From SXXH01 sp041165735 (GTDB lineage Bacteria > Planctomycetota > UBA1135 > GCA-002686595): a stretch of 54,520 nt of DNA. Below, in pieces: positions 25,630 through 36,642 of this stretch. The stretch spans positions 1-54,520 of the forward strand of contig JBKDQQ010000054.1 of the NCBI GenBank assembly GCA_046341775.1, written 5' to 3'. Positions within the stretch are counted from its first letter, which is position 1. Each line of letters starts with the position of its first letter. The notes under the pieces are model-generated. The model was given only the letters and a program-made list of their open reading frames with translations, was not told where the DNA came from and did not search any database. The position numbers and the translations under genes are program-made.

Positions 25630-25635
25630 TACCTT
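25630..25635 (+). promoter_or_regulatory. -10-like box of HAD phosphatase gene
   Basis: TACCTT, 11 nt before the ATG at 25647. The intervening ACGACGAAC also precedes the GGDEF gene start at 4488. Confidence 0.35.
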
Positions 25636-25646
25636 CGACGACGAAC

Positions 25647-26480
25647 ATGGGCGGCTACGACGCGGCGTTGATCGATCTCGACGGCACCTTGGTGGAGGGG
25701 GCCGACGGCTTGCTGGAGGAGAACGTCGCCGCGTTGCGCGCCGCGGAGGCGCGAGGCAAGCGCGTGATGATCGCCACGGGGCGCTCGACGGTGTCGACGC
25801 GGCCGGTGCTCGAACGATTGGGACTCGAGACGCCGGCGCTCGTCTTCAACGGCGCGGGGCTCTGGTGCCAGCGACGCGCGCGCATGCTCGAGGAGCGCAT
25901 CCTCTCGGGCCGCACCTTGGCGCGCGCGCTGGAATTCGGCGAGCGACACGGCCTGTTGACGATCCTGATGGCGTCCGAAGTCAAATGGGCCTCGCCGCCG
26001 GCGAACGCCGTCGAGGAGCGCGCCTTGCGCGGCCTGAAGGGCCTCGAGATCGTCCCGCGCGAGGAATTGGCCGCCAAGGAGTTCATCCTGCGCGTGACGC
26101 TCTTCTCGGCCACCCACGATGCCTCGGAACGCCTGATGCACGAGGCCGAGGCGCACATCCGCCAACCCGTCTACACGACGCACTTCCCGCTTTCCGTGCT
26201 GCATTCGCACCGCGAGAGTCCGATGTCGGTCATCGACATCCACGCGCCTTGCCGCGGCAAGGCCGAGGGCTTGCGCGTGCTGCGGGAACTGCACGGCATC
26301 CCCCCCGAGCGCGTCGTCGCCATCGGCGACGCGACCAACGACCTGCCCATGTTCGCCGCCGCGGGATTGGCGCTCGCCACCGAGGACGGCATGGAGGAGG
26401 CGCGTCGCGCCGCCCACAAGGTCATCGGCAAGGGCGGCAGCGCCGCCATCGCGCGCGCCATCGAGGAGCACCTCGCCTGA
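25647..26480 (+). CDS. HAD-superfamily phosphatase, Cof subfamily
   Basis: A 277-residue cytosolic hydrolase. Motif I DLDGT is at residues 10-14 (nucleophile Asp10, acid Asp12). Motif II ATGRS is at 43-47. The motif III Lys is in CRGKAEGL and motif IV is GDATNDLPM. The large cap domain between motifs II and III is type C2, as in the Cof/YbiV sugar-phosphate and FMN phosphatases. Length is typical (about 270). Substrate cannot be inferred. It lies downstream of the large repeat proteins with an 88-bp gap and its own -10-like box. Confidence 0.9.
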   Translation: MGGYDAALIDLDGTLVEGADGLLEENVAALRAAEARGKRVMIATGRSTVSTRPVLERLGLETPALVFNGAGLWCQRRARMLEERILSGRTLARALEFGERHGLLTILMASEVKWASPPANAVEERALRGLKGLEIVPREELAAKEFILRVTLFSATHDASERLMHEAEAHIRQPVYTTHFPLSVLHSHRESPMSVIDIHAPCRGKAEGLRVLRELHGIPPERVVAIGDATNDLPMFAAAGLALATEDGMEEARRAAHKVIGKGGSAAIARAIEEHLA

Positions 26481-26763
26481 ACGGCACGAGGCGCGCGCCC
26501 GCCCGCAACTGCTCCGGCGCGGCGCGGCCTCGCGCCGTTCCCGTGCGCTGCTGCCGTGCGCTGGGGAAGCTCTGCGCAGCGACGAGGTGCGAATACGCCG
26601 AGTGCGAAAAGACGGGTGGCACGGCGAAACGAAACGCGGCACGTGCAACAAGACAGTACGACCCGAGACGTGGCACGCAGGTAGGTACGAGGCCTGGCAC
26701 GAGCGATGCCGCGAGCAGCAGGACGAGGGCAGCAGGACCTTGGCAGCAGGACGCGAGAGCCGC
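26481..26763. other. Gene-free purine-rich interval before the repeat tract
   Basis: No credible gene is seen on either strand. The stretch is unusually rich in GGCACG and GAG/ACG words compared with its neighbours, grading into the tandem repeats that follow. Open frames crossing it encode only low-complexity Arg/Glu/Ser/Thr runs. Confidence 0.6.
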
Positions 26764-26906
26764 GAGACGAGCCGCGAGACGAGCCGCGAGACGAGCCGCG
26801 ATGAGACGCGATGAGCCGCGATGAGCCGCGATGAGACGCGATGAGACGCGATGAGACGCGATGAGAGACGCGCCGAGAGACGCGCCGAGAGACGCCGAGA
26901 GACGAG
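26764..26906. repeat. Compound short-period tandem repeat tract
   Basis: Three successive arrays abut. Three perfect copies of the 12-mer GAGACGAGCCGC (26764-26799) are followed by six copies of the 10-mer ATGAGMCGCG (26801-26860, M is A or C). Two copies of the 12-mer GAGAGACGCGCC (26863-26886) come next, then shortened forms to 26906. All units are variants of a GAGACG core with strong purine bias on the plus strand. The tract ends 35 bp before the stop of the fmdB-like gene at the 3' end of the chaperone operon. It is not protein-coding as far as I can see. The changing unit lengths suggest slippage growth. Confidence 0.9.
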
Positions 26907-26941
26907 GGTCGAGAGACGAGACTGCGCGTGGAGCGCTGGCG

Positions 26942-27280
26942 CTACGACTTGGACTTGGGCTTGGCTTCGGACTTCGCGGGAGTCTTCGCGGACGCGGGCT
27001 TGGCCTCAGCCGGCTTGGGCTCGCTCGCCTTGGCGGGTTCGCTCGGCGTCGCGGTGGTCGCTTCCTTGTCCTTCTTCGCGTCGCTCTTGTAGCCCTCGGA
27101 GCGATAGTCGGTCAGGTAGAAGCCCTCGCCCTTGAAGAGGAAGCCCGCGCCGGCGCCGATCTTCTTTTCGAGTCCGTTCTTGCCGCACTTCGGGCACTTC
27201 TTCTTCGGTGCGTCCTTCATCGAGTGGAAGATCTCCAACTCGTGGCCGCACTTCGTGCAGTGGTAGTCGTAGGTAGGCAT
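26942..27280 (-). CDS. FmdB-family zinc-ribbon protein
   Basis: A 112-residue protein starting MPTYDYHCTKCGHELEIF. This is the standard opening of the FmdB / regulatory zinc-ribbon family, with Cys8, Cys11, Cys29 and Cys32 forming the zinc site. The middle (AGFLFKGEGFYLTDYR) is also conserved. The last 45 residues are a Lys/Ala/Glu/Pro-rich tail, probably disordered. The family is thought to regulate or support other complexes, but the mechanism is unclear. Its ATG overlaps the stop of grpE by one base, so it is translated with the chaperone genes. Confidence 0.9.
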   Translation of the reverse strand: MPTYDYHCTKCGHELEIFHSMKDAPKKKCPKCGKNGLEKKIGAGAGFLFKGEGFYLTDYRSEGYKSDAKKDKEATTATPSEPAKASEPKPAEAKPASAKTPAKSEAKPKSKS

Positions 27281-27894
27281 CAGGCCGTTCCCTCGCCGGC
27301 GGTCGCCTCGCCGCCCTTGGCCGCGGGCGCTCCGGCGACCTTGACCTGCGCGGGGCGCAAGACACCTTGCGTCGAGGTCCAGCCCCGCCGCAGCACGGCG
27401 ACGATCGACCCCGCCGGCTTGTCGGGCGCTTCCACGCTCTCGACGGCCTCGTGCAAGGCCGGGTCGAAGGCACCGTTGGCGGCGATCGGCTTGACGCCCT
27501 CGCGCTCGAGAGCCTGCAGCAGCACGCCGCGCGTCATCTCGACACCGGCGAGCAGGCCCTTGGCGTCGGCGCTCTGGCACGGGCTGGCGCAGGCCATGTC
27601 CAGGTAGTCGAGCACCAGCAGCAGCTCGGTGTAGAAGCCCTTCTTGGAGCGATGCACCGCCGCGTCGATGTCGCCCTGCACGCGCCGGCGCAGGTTCTGG
27701 TAGTCGGCCTGCGCGCGCTGCCAGTTGCGCAGGTACTCGTCGCGTTCGCGCGCGACGTCGCCCGGGGCGCCGGGGGATGCCGGTTCGCCGGCGCCGTGCA
27801 GGCCGTCGGCCGCTCCGCCGGAGGTCTCGGCGTCGCGTTGCGCGGACTCGGCTTCGAACTTGGCTTCGGCTTCTCGTTGCTCGGAAGGGGACAT
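27280..27894 (-). CDS. grpE: GrpE nucleotide exchange factor
   Basis: A 204-residue protein that releases ADP from DnaK. An acidic, Ala/Glu-rich N-terminus (1-50) leads into the long dimerisation helix (ERDEYLRNWQRAQADYQNLRRRVQGDIDAA). The four-helix bundle follows (LLVLDYLDMAC, VEMTRGVLLQALEREGVKPI), then the C-terminal beta wing with FDPALHEAV, a GrpE hallmark. The gene lies 41 bp after dnaJ and overlaps fmdB. The partner dnaK is not in the window. Confidence 0.93.
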   Translation of the reverse strand: MSPSEQREAEAKFEAESAQRDAETSGGAADGLHGAGEPASPGAPGDVARERDEYLRNWQRAQADYQNLRRRVQGDIDAAVHRSKKGFYTELLLVLDYLDMACASPCQSADAKGLLAGVEMTRGVLLQALEREGVKPIAANGAFDPALHEAVESVEAPDKPAGSIVAVLRRGWTSTQGVLRPAQVKVAGAPAAKGGEATAGEGTA

Positions 27895-27935
27895 GTGCTT
27901 GGCCTCGAGGCCGCGCAGCGCGAGCCGCGCGCGTG

Positions 27936-29042
27936 TCAGAGGAGGTTCTTGATCTTGTCGAAGAAGGACTTGCCGCCGGACGACTTCTTGTCGATGTCGG
28001 CGTACTCCTTGAGGAGCTCCTTCTGCCGGTCGCTGATCTTCGCGGGGATCTCGACGTCGACGCGCACGACGAGGTCTCCGCGGCCGCGGCCCTCGATGTG
28101 CGGCAGGCCTTCGCCCTTGACTCGCACGACCTTGCCCGCCGGAGTGCCGGCCGGGATCGAGAGCGCAGTCTTGCCGCGCAAGGTCGGGATCTCGACCTTG
28201 TCGCCCAGCACGAGTTGCGCGTACGAGAAGGGCAGCGCGCACACGAGGTCCGCTCCTTCGCGCTCGAACGACTTGTGCTCGATCTCGCGCACCACGCAGT
28301 ACAAGTCGCCGCGCGGCGCGTTCGTCTCGCCGGCGTCCCCTTGGCCTTCGATGCGCAGCGTCATGCCGTCCTCGACGCCGGCGGGGATCTGGATTTCGAT
28401 CTCCGCCTTGTCGTCGACCTTGCCCGCGCCCTTGCAGCTGGCGCACGGCGACTCGATGGCCTGGCCCGCGCCGCGGCACGACGGGCAAGGGGCGGCCATG
28501 GTGAAGAAGCCCTGGTTGCGGTGGACCTGCCCGCGTCCGCCGCAGGTGCGGCACGGCGTGGGGCCGGTGCCCGGCTTGCAGCCCGAGCCCTTGCACGTCC
28601 CGCAGTTCTCCTTGCGCTTGAGCGAGATGGTGCGCTTCGCGCCGGTGTCGATCTCCTCGAGCGTCAGCTCGACCTGGATCTTCAAGGAGCGACCTTGGCG
28701 CGGCCCGCCGCGGCGGCGGCCGCCGCCGAAGATGTCGCCGAAGATGGAGCCGCCGAACTGCTCGAAGATGTCCTCGATGTTCGTGAACTGCGGTCCGGCG
28801 TATTCCCCGCCTTGCCCGAAGGCCTGGTGGCCGAACTGGTCGTAGCGCTTGCGCTGCGCCTCGTCCGAGAGGACGCCGTAGGCCTCGGCGGCCTCCTTGA
28901 ACTTCTCCTCGGCCGCCTTGTCGCCCGGATTCTTGTCCGGGTGGTGCTGCATGGCGAGCTTGCGGTAGGCGCGCTTGATCGCATCGGCGTCGGCCGTGCG
29001 CTCGACGCCGAGCACTTCGTAGTAGTCGCGCTTGTCTGCCAT
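27936..29042 (-). CDS. dnaJ: Chaperone protein DnaJ
   Basis: A 368-residue type I J-protein that stimulates DnaK. The J domain (4-68) has HPD at residues 34-36. A Gly/Phe-rich region follows (GEYAGPQ...FGGGRRRGG). Four CxxCxGxG-type zinc-binding repeats lie at about 145-205 (CGTCKGSGC, CRTCGGRG, CPSCRGAG, CASCKGAG). The C-terminal substrate-binding domains end in KIKNLL. All parts are intact. It lies 133 bp downstream of groEL with a hairpin between, and 41 bp upstream of grpE. Confidence 0.96.
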   Translation of the reverse strand: MADKRDYYEVLGVERTADADAIKRAYRKLAMQHHPDKNPGDKAAEEKFKEAAEAYGVLSDEAQRKRYDQFGHQAFGQGGEYAGPQFTNIEDIFEQFGGSIFGDIFGGGRRRGGPRQGRSLKIQVELTLEEIDTGAKRTISLKRKENCGTCKGSGCKPGTGPTPCRTCGGRGQVHRNQGFFTMAAPCPSCRGAGQAIESPCASCKGAGKVDDKAEIEIQIPAGVEDGMTLRIEGQGDAGETNAPRGDLYCVVREIEHKSFEREGADLVCALPFSYAQLVLGDKVEIPTLRGKTALSIPAGTPAGKVVRVKGEGLPHIEGRGRGDLVVRVDVEIPAKISDRQKELLKEYADIDKKSSGGKSFFDKIKNLL

Positions 29043-29134
29043 GGTCGAGGGCGCCCGTGCCGTCGGCGTTTCACGTCCGCGTCGTTGGCGCGCGCGGCGA
29101 CGACGGTGCTCCGCCGCCGCCGCGCGCGCTTCGA

Positions 29135-29165
29135 TGGGGCGTCGCGTCGCGGCGGCGCGACGCCC
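29135..29165 (-). terminator. Perfect 11-bp hairpin after groEL
   Basis: Arms 29135-29145 and 29155-29165 (GGGGCGTCGCG and its complement), loop of 9 nt, beginning 10 nt after the groEL stop. No U-tract. It may act as a terminator, partial attenuator or mRNA-stabilising end between groEL and dnaJ. Confidence 0.55.
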
Positions 29166-29175
29166 CTCCGGCCGA

Positions 29176-30780
<1,605 letters not shown>

Positions 30781-30841
30781 GGTGGGGGATTCGCGTGCGG
30801 GTTCGTGGTTCTGGTTTGCGTGCTGGTGCGGGCGGGCCGGA

Positions 30842-32506
<1,665 letters not shown>

Positions 32507-32752
32507 GGGGTACTCGGCTCTTTCTCGGTGCTGCGGAAGCTGTCGGTTGCGCGAGGCGCAGCGCGCCGGCAGTGGTGGGCCGACGGCGACAGGTTGGGGA
32601 TCAGAGGTGTCTGCCCGCGTTGCGCCGGCGGTGTGTCCGACGCAAATCAGGCGCGCCTCTTTAGCAAGAACAGTGCCGAGTGGAGGCCAATTTCGAAGCT
32701 GTTGTCATTCATGGATTTAGAGCGAAGTTCTCGTTCGGAGCGGCTCTGCCAG

Positions 32753-32793
32753 CTTGGCAGGCCCTTTCGCCGCCGCGGAAGCGGCCTGCCAAG
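32753..32793. other. Long imperfect palindrome/hairpin upstream of groEL
   Basis: An 11-bp perfect outer stem (32753-32763 with 32783-32793, CTTGGCAGGCC and its complement) continues into a 7-bp inner stem with one G-U pair and a bulged C, capped by CGCC. In all about 18 bp. Part of the arm recurs nearby (GGCAGGCTTGGCGAG just downstream). It may be an operator, terminator or structured RNA. Confidence 0.65.
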
Positions 32794-32912
32794 GCGGCAG
32801 GCTTGGCGAGGGACGCGTCCGCGCGTCTCGAACGCCGTGTGCCACGCCCATGGGCGCGGCCCGGGTGCGCCCTTTGGCGCGTCTCCGCGCGTCTCTCTTC
32901 CGTGTCGGACCC

Positions 32913-32918
32913 TAGGAT
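32913..32918 (+). promoter_or_regulatory. -10-like box of NPCBM gene (leaderless spacing)
   Basis: TAGGAT, 6 nt before the ATG at 32925, identical in sequence and spacing to the box before the SDR gene at 3580. Confidence 0.45.
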
Positions 32919-32924
32919 GCCTGC

Positions 32925-34100
32925 ATGCACCTCGCGACGCTCGTCCACGCCTCGCTCCTCGCGGTCTGCGCACTGCCCTACGCGGCGGCGCAAGCCACCG
33001 TGGCCATCGACACCGCCGCCGCGCGCGGCAAGCCCGAGCCCATCGCGGCTCTGGACGCCTTGCCCGAAGGAGCGCTGCTGCTGCGCTTCCAAGGTGGCGA
33101 ACGCGGTCTGGGCGGCCACTCGGGCGAGCGCTTCGAAGTGTCCGGCGCCGGCGACGAGTTCCTCGTCGGCGGCCTCGGCTCGGGCGGGGAGGAGCTGCTC
33201 GAAGTCGAGCTCGACGGAGGCACGACGATCCCGCTGGGGATCGAGCACCTGCGCCTCCTGCGCCATCCCGTGCGCGCCCAAGGCCTGCCCCTCGAGCGGC
33301 CCAAGGAGGGCGATCGCCTGTGGCGCTCGCGCGGCTCCACCGTCGAGCGCATCGACGGAGCGCTGCTCTCCTTCGCCGGGGACGCGCTCGTCTTCGAAGG
33401 CGACAAGGTCGGCGAGCTCGTCGTGCCCTTCGCGGAGCTGGTGGCGCTGGCGGTCGAAGGCCTGGGCGGCGGTGCTGTCAAGCAAACTGGACAAGAGCGC
33501 CTCGTCTCGGTCGACCTGCGCGACGGCAGCCGGGTGCGCGGCGCGTTCGCGGCGCTGGACGGCCGCCGCCTGTCCTTGCGGCGCGAGGAGCGCGCGCTCG
33601 CGCTGCCGATCGGCCTCGTGTCGCAGGCGCTGGTGCTGGACGGTCGTGCGCGCTGGATCTCGTCCTTGCCTCCCGCCGAGGCCAGTCCCGCGCGCCCCTT
33701 CGGCGACGACCAGGGCATGTCGTGGGCGCCGCGCATGGACCGCAACTCCGCCGGCGGCCGGCTCGCCTGCGGCGGCGAGGTGCACGCGCGCGGCGTGGGG
33801 CTGCTCGCCGGAGCGCGCGTGGCGTGGGATCTGGACGGACGGCCCGCGCGCCTGCGCGCCACCTGCGGCCTCGACGACGGCGTGTCGTCCCTGTCCCTGG
33901 CCCCCGTGGCGCGCGCCGTGGTCGAAGTCGACGGCAAGGTGCTGTGGGACAGCGGCCCCTTGGCGGCGGGCGCCGCGCCGGTGTTCGTCGACCTCGACCT
34001 GGGCGCTGCGCGGCGCGTGGCGTTGGTCGCGCTGGATCACGACGGCGACTTCGCGGGCGATCGCGTCGCCTTCGCCTCGGCCCTGCTGATCCAGCCCTGA
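32925..34100 (+). CDS. Exported NPCBM-domain protein
   Basis: A 391-residue protein with a signal peptide (1-22, PYAAAQ). The C-terminal half (about 265-391) matches the NPCBM/NEW2 domain, a putative carbohydrate-binding beta-sandwich found at glycosidase termini and in many planctomycete secreted proteins. Features are NSAGGRLACGGEVHARGVGLLAGARVAWDL, then a V-V-E-V-D-G-K-V-L-W-D-S-G strand pair, and an ending of LVALDHDGDFAGDRVAFASALLI. The N-terminal half has two beta-rich, roughly repeated segments of LRxxVxFE..EIVVPF type. No catalytic domain is evident. Likely periplasmic or cell-surface sugar binding. Confidence 0.8.
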   Translation: MHLATLVHASLLAVCALPYAAAQATVAIDTAAARGKPEPIAALDALPEGALLLRFQGGERGLGGHSGERFEVSGAGDEFLVGGLGSGGEELLEVELDGGTTIPLGIEHLRLLRHPVRAQGLPLERPKEGDRLWRSRGSTVERIDGALLSFAGDALVFEGDKVGELVVPFAELVALAVEGLGGGAVKQTGQERLVSVDLRDGSRVRGAFAALDGRRLSLRREERALALPIGLVSQALVLDGRARWISSLPPAEASPARPFGDDQGMSWAPRMDRNSAGGRLACGGEVHARGVGLLAGARVAWDLDGRPARLRATCGLDDGVSSLSLAPVARAVVEVDGKVLWDSGPLAAGAAPVFVDLDLGAARRVALVALDHDGDFAGDRVAFASALLIQP

Positions 34101-34153
34101 GGCCGCGCCGCGCGGACCGACGTCCTGCGCGCGACCCGGGCCGGGCGCTGGAC

Positions 34154-35092
34154 TCAGGCGAGGCGGCGCGCCAGCGAACGGTAGTACACGCCTCGATCGC
34201 CGCCGAGGCGCTTGGCCTCGCGCAGCGCGGTCTCGGCGCGCGCGCGCAGCGTCTCCGGCGAGATCTGCTCGCCCGGGTCGTAGCTCTCGAATCCGATGCT
34301 GGCGCTGACGGCGACATCCTCGGGCACGCCGTCGATGCGTCCTGTCACTCCGCGGATGCGGTCGGCGAGCCGCACGACGACATGGGCCGCGTCGAGCTTC
34401 TTCGTGTAGGGGAGCACGATGGCGAACTCGTCGCCGCCGAGCCGCCCCGGCACGTCCTCGGCCCGCAAGGCGTGGCGGATCGCCTCGCCCACCTTGGCGA
34501 TGACGCGATCGCCGACGACGTGGTCGTGCCGCTTGTTGATCTGGCCGAACTTGTCGAGGTCGATCAGGACGAAGGACAGCTCGTGGCGGTGGCGCAGCGC
34601 GGCGGACAGGTGCTGGAGCAGCCGCTCGTGGAAGGCGCGCGGCCGCAGCAAGCCCGTGCGCTCGTCGTAGAAGGCCGCCTGGCGCAGCCGGTCCATGTCC
34701 GCCTCGCGCCGACTGTCGTCGAGCAGGCGTTGGATGCGCAGGCGCGCCTCCTGTCCGCTGGCGCGCCGGTGCAGGATGTCGGCTGGCGCGCCGTCGTACT
34801 GCTGGATCGTCTCGAGCGCCGGATCGAGGCGCTCATGGTCGGCGACGAGCAGCAAGGGCACATGGCCCTTGGGCAACGCCTCGAGGATGCCGCTGGTCTC
34901 CGCCGCGCCGCCCTCGACCAGCGGGTCGATGACGACGAGCCCCGGGCGTTCCAAGGCCGCGGCGCGCCTTGATTCGCGCAAGGACCGCGTCACCAGCACG
35001 CGCAGCCCGGCGGCCTCGAGTCCGGCCATGCGCTCGGTCAACCCCGCGCCGCGGTGGTCGCAGATCAGGATCAGCGGGGTGGTCGGATGCAC
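34154..35092 (-). CDS. Diguanylate cyclase with atypical receiver domain
   Basis: A 312-residue response-regulator-like protein. Residues 5-125 have a receiver-type fold with Asp56 in LVVIDPLVE at the phospho-acceptor position, but the conserved Lys in the last loop is replaced (ADILHRRASG), so phosphorylation control is doubtful. The GGDEF domain is complete: DLDKFGQINKRHDHVVGD and the signature GGDEF at 219-223, with a product-inhibition site RAED at 210-213, five residues before it. It should make cyclic di-GMP. The start is a GTG at 35090-35092; a TAGTTT box lies 14 nt upstream. It contrasts with the inactive GGDEF protein at 4488-5381. Confidence 0.9.
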   Translation of the reverse strand: MHPTTPLILICDHRGAGLTERMAGLEAAGLRVLVTRSLRESRRAAALERPGLVVIDPLVEGGAAETSGILEALPKGHVPLLLVADHERLDPALETIQQYDGAPADILHRRASGQEARLRIQRLLDDSRREADMDRLRQAAFYDERTGLLRPRAFHERLLQHLSAALRHRHELSFVLIDLDKFGQINKRHDHVVGDRVIAKVGEAIRHALRAEDVPGRLGGDEFAIVLPYTKKLDAAHVVVRLADRIRGVTGRIDGVPEDVAVSASIGFESYDPGEQISPETLRARAETALREAKRLGGDRGVYYRSLARRLA

Positions 35093-35213
35093 GGCGGTCG
35101 CAGCGGAAACTAGTCCAAAATGCCCTCAAGGCGTGGAAAAGCGGGATCTTGGACTTCCAGCACGAATCCTATCCCGCGCCCGGCGGGGGTGGAGCCACGC
35201 TCCTTGGATTCGC

Positions 35214-35241
35214 TTGACCGCGGAGCGCGTCTGGCTAGACT
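35214..35241 (+). promoter_or_regulatory. Sigma-70-type promoter for rpsB-tsf
   Basis: TTGACC (35214-35219), 16-bp spacer, TAGACT (35236-35241). It is among the best matches to the housekeeping consensus in the window. Transcription from it would give an rpsB leader of about 450 nt. Confidence 0.6.
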
Positions 35242-35696
35242 ATTTGCCCCTTGGACATGGTCTTCGGCCGCGTTTGGCCGAAGACCGGCTTCCAAGGAGC
35301 TCCGGCGAGCTGTTCGCCGCGCGTGACGATCCGCCGGGGATCGCCGCACGACCCCACCCGGCAGCGGATCGTCCGCTCGGCCGCGCGCCGACCGTCCGAC
35401 GCCGCGACATCCCGACCCACCGAACCTTCCCTGACCGGAAGTTCCCGGCCGATCCCCGCCAAGGGCTCGACGCGGGCGCTGCCGCGGGCATGGGGGAGCG
35501 ATGCGCGCCGCGAGACGGCGTCGGATCGAACCCGCCTGCCGCGCCGCGCCCAGCCTCGACGAACGTCGCGCCGACGAACCTCCGTGGGACGCGCAGCCCC
35601 CGCGCTCGAGGGCCACATGCTCGACGAGGTCCTCGGCGAGCCGCTCCTTCGCGGGACGGCCTCGCGCCCGGACCAGCGCACGCAAGTCACAACACG
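35242..35696 (+). other. Long rpsB 5' leader
   Basis: With 35093-35241 this makes a 604-bp gap lacking a confident gene. The leader begins with the stem-loop at 35259-35286. An in-frame open stretch of about 148 codons from about 35251 ends with TGA at 35698-35700, overlapping the rpsB ATG. Its composition is Arg/Ser/Pro-rich with poorer third-position GC than the real genes around it, so I do not annotate it as protein-coding. Autoregulatory leader RNA is plausible, since ribosomal protein S2 controls its own operon in Escherichia coli. Confidence 0.5.
35259..35286 (+). other. Perfect stem-loop in the rpsB leader
   Basis: GGTCTTCGGCC (35259-35269), loop GCGTTT, GGCCGAAGACC (35276-35286). 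It starts about 10 nt downstream of the expected transcription start. No T-run follows, so it is more likely a regulatory or stabilising 5' structure than a terminator. Confidence 0.7.
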
Positions 35697-36566
35697 ATGA
35701 CCGCCACCACGCAGAACCTCGAAGTCCAGCAACTGATCGACGCCGGCGTCCACTTCGGATGCCGCGTGTCCCGCTGGAACCCCCGCATGCGCCCCTACAT
35801 CCACGGGCGCCGCAACCAGATCCACATCATCGACCTGCGCGAGACCCTCAAGGGCATCCTGCGCGCGCAGAACCTGCTGTACCACCTCGCCGCCGAAGGT
35901 TCGACCATCCTGTGGGTCGGCACCAAGCGCCAGGTCAAGGGCGTCATCACCGAGACCGGCCAGCGCACCGGCATGCCGACCTGCATCGAGCGCTGGATCG
36001 GCGGCACGCTGACGAACTTCTCGGTCATCCGCACGCGCCTCAAGCGCCTCGAGGAGCTCGAGAAGATCCAGGAGTCCGGCGGCGACGGCCAGTTGTCGAA
36101 GAAGGTCCTGTCGAGCCTGCGTCGCGAGCAGCGCAAGATCTACCGCAACCTCGGCGGCATCCGCGAAATGACCTCGATGCCGGGCGCGATGGTCGTCGTC
36201 GACCCCGCGCGCGAGGCGAACGCCGTCAAGGAGGCCCGCAAGATGGGTCTCGTGGTGATCGGCATCCTGGACACCGATTGCGATCCCAGCGACGTCGACA
36301 TCGTCATCCCGGGCAACGACGACGCGCTCAAGTCCGTGCGCCTCCTGGTGGGCGAACTGGCGCGTTCGGTCGAGGAAGGCTGCGCCAACCACCGCGACCG
36401 CATGGCCGCGATGGGCGCCGCCGAGAAGCACGAGGGCGGCGAGGAAGTCCGCGTGGGCGACGAGCCGCGTCCGACGCGCGGCAACCGCATGCCCGAGGGC
36501 GGCCGCGGCCGCGGTCCGCGCGGGCGCGGTCCCCGCGGCGAGGAGGGCGGCGGCGAGGAGGGCTGA
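35697..36566 (+). CDS. rpsB: 30S ribosomal protein S2
   Basis: A 289-residue S2. Conserved parts include LIDAGVHFGCRVSRWNPRMRPYIHG, TILWVGTKRQ, ERWIGGTLTNF and the late Asp/Asn-rich segment VIGILDTDCDPSDVDIVIPGNDDA. The body ends near residue 240 and is followed by an unusual 45-residue tail of Arg-Gly and Glu-Gly repeats (GRGRGPRGRGPRGEEGG), reminiscent of RGG motifs. The start ATG at 35697 has no strong Shine-Dalgarno sequence. It is followed by tsf after 76 bp, the conserved bacterial order. Confidence 0.97.
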   Translation: MTATTQNLEVQQLIDAGVHFGCRVSRWNPRMRPYIHGRRNQIHIIDLRETLKGILRAQNLLYHLAAEGSTILWVGTKRQVKGVITETGQRTGMPTCIERWIGGTLTNFSVIRTRLKRLEELEKIQESGGDGQLSKKVLSSLRREQRKIYRNLGGIREMTSMPGAMVVVDPAREANAVKEARKMGLVVIGILDTDCDPSDVDIVIPGNDDALKSVRLLVGELARSVEEGCANHRDRMAAMGAAEKHEGGEEVRVGDEPRPTRGNRMPEGGRGRGPRGRGPRGEEGGGEEG

Positions 36567-36642
36567 GCGCCCGTCCCGTCCACCGCTCCACTGTCCAATA
36601 CATTTGACACCAGCACCAACCTCACAACGAACACGGCACGAC

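Larger units (their letters stand above)
32507..32924. other. Intergenic control region between groEL and NPCBM gene
   Basis: A 418-bp gap between divergently transcribed genes with no credible gene. It holds the 32753-32793 hairpin, a relatively AT-rich patch at about 32640-32730 where the groEL promoter is likely, and the -10-like box of the plus-strand gene at 32913. Confidence 0.6.

Noticed and set aside
26587..26814. Small ORF encoding Ser-Arg-Glu-Thr repeats in the tandem-repeat tract
   Set aside because: The amino-acid repeats only mirror the 12-bp DNA repeats. There is no promoter or ribosome site, and codon use is unlike the real genes.
26764..26906. CRISPR array
   Set aside because: Repeat units are 10-12 bp with no unique spacers, and there are no cas genes.
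32661..32686. Possible CIRCE (HrcA) operator upstream of groEL
   Set aside because: The half-sites CACTC and TGCTAA are present on the minus strand, but the arms are not complementary to each other and the spacer is 8 instead of 9, so it is not an inverted repeat.
35251..35700. Upstream ORF of about 149 codons ending on the rpsB start
   Set aside because: Kept only as a finding. Composition is Arg/Ser/Pro-rich, third-position GC is lower than in neighbours, it starts with TTG inside a stem-loop, and no family is recognised.
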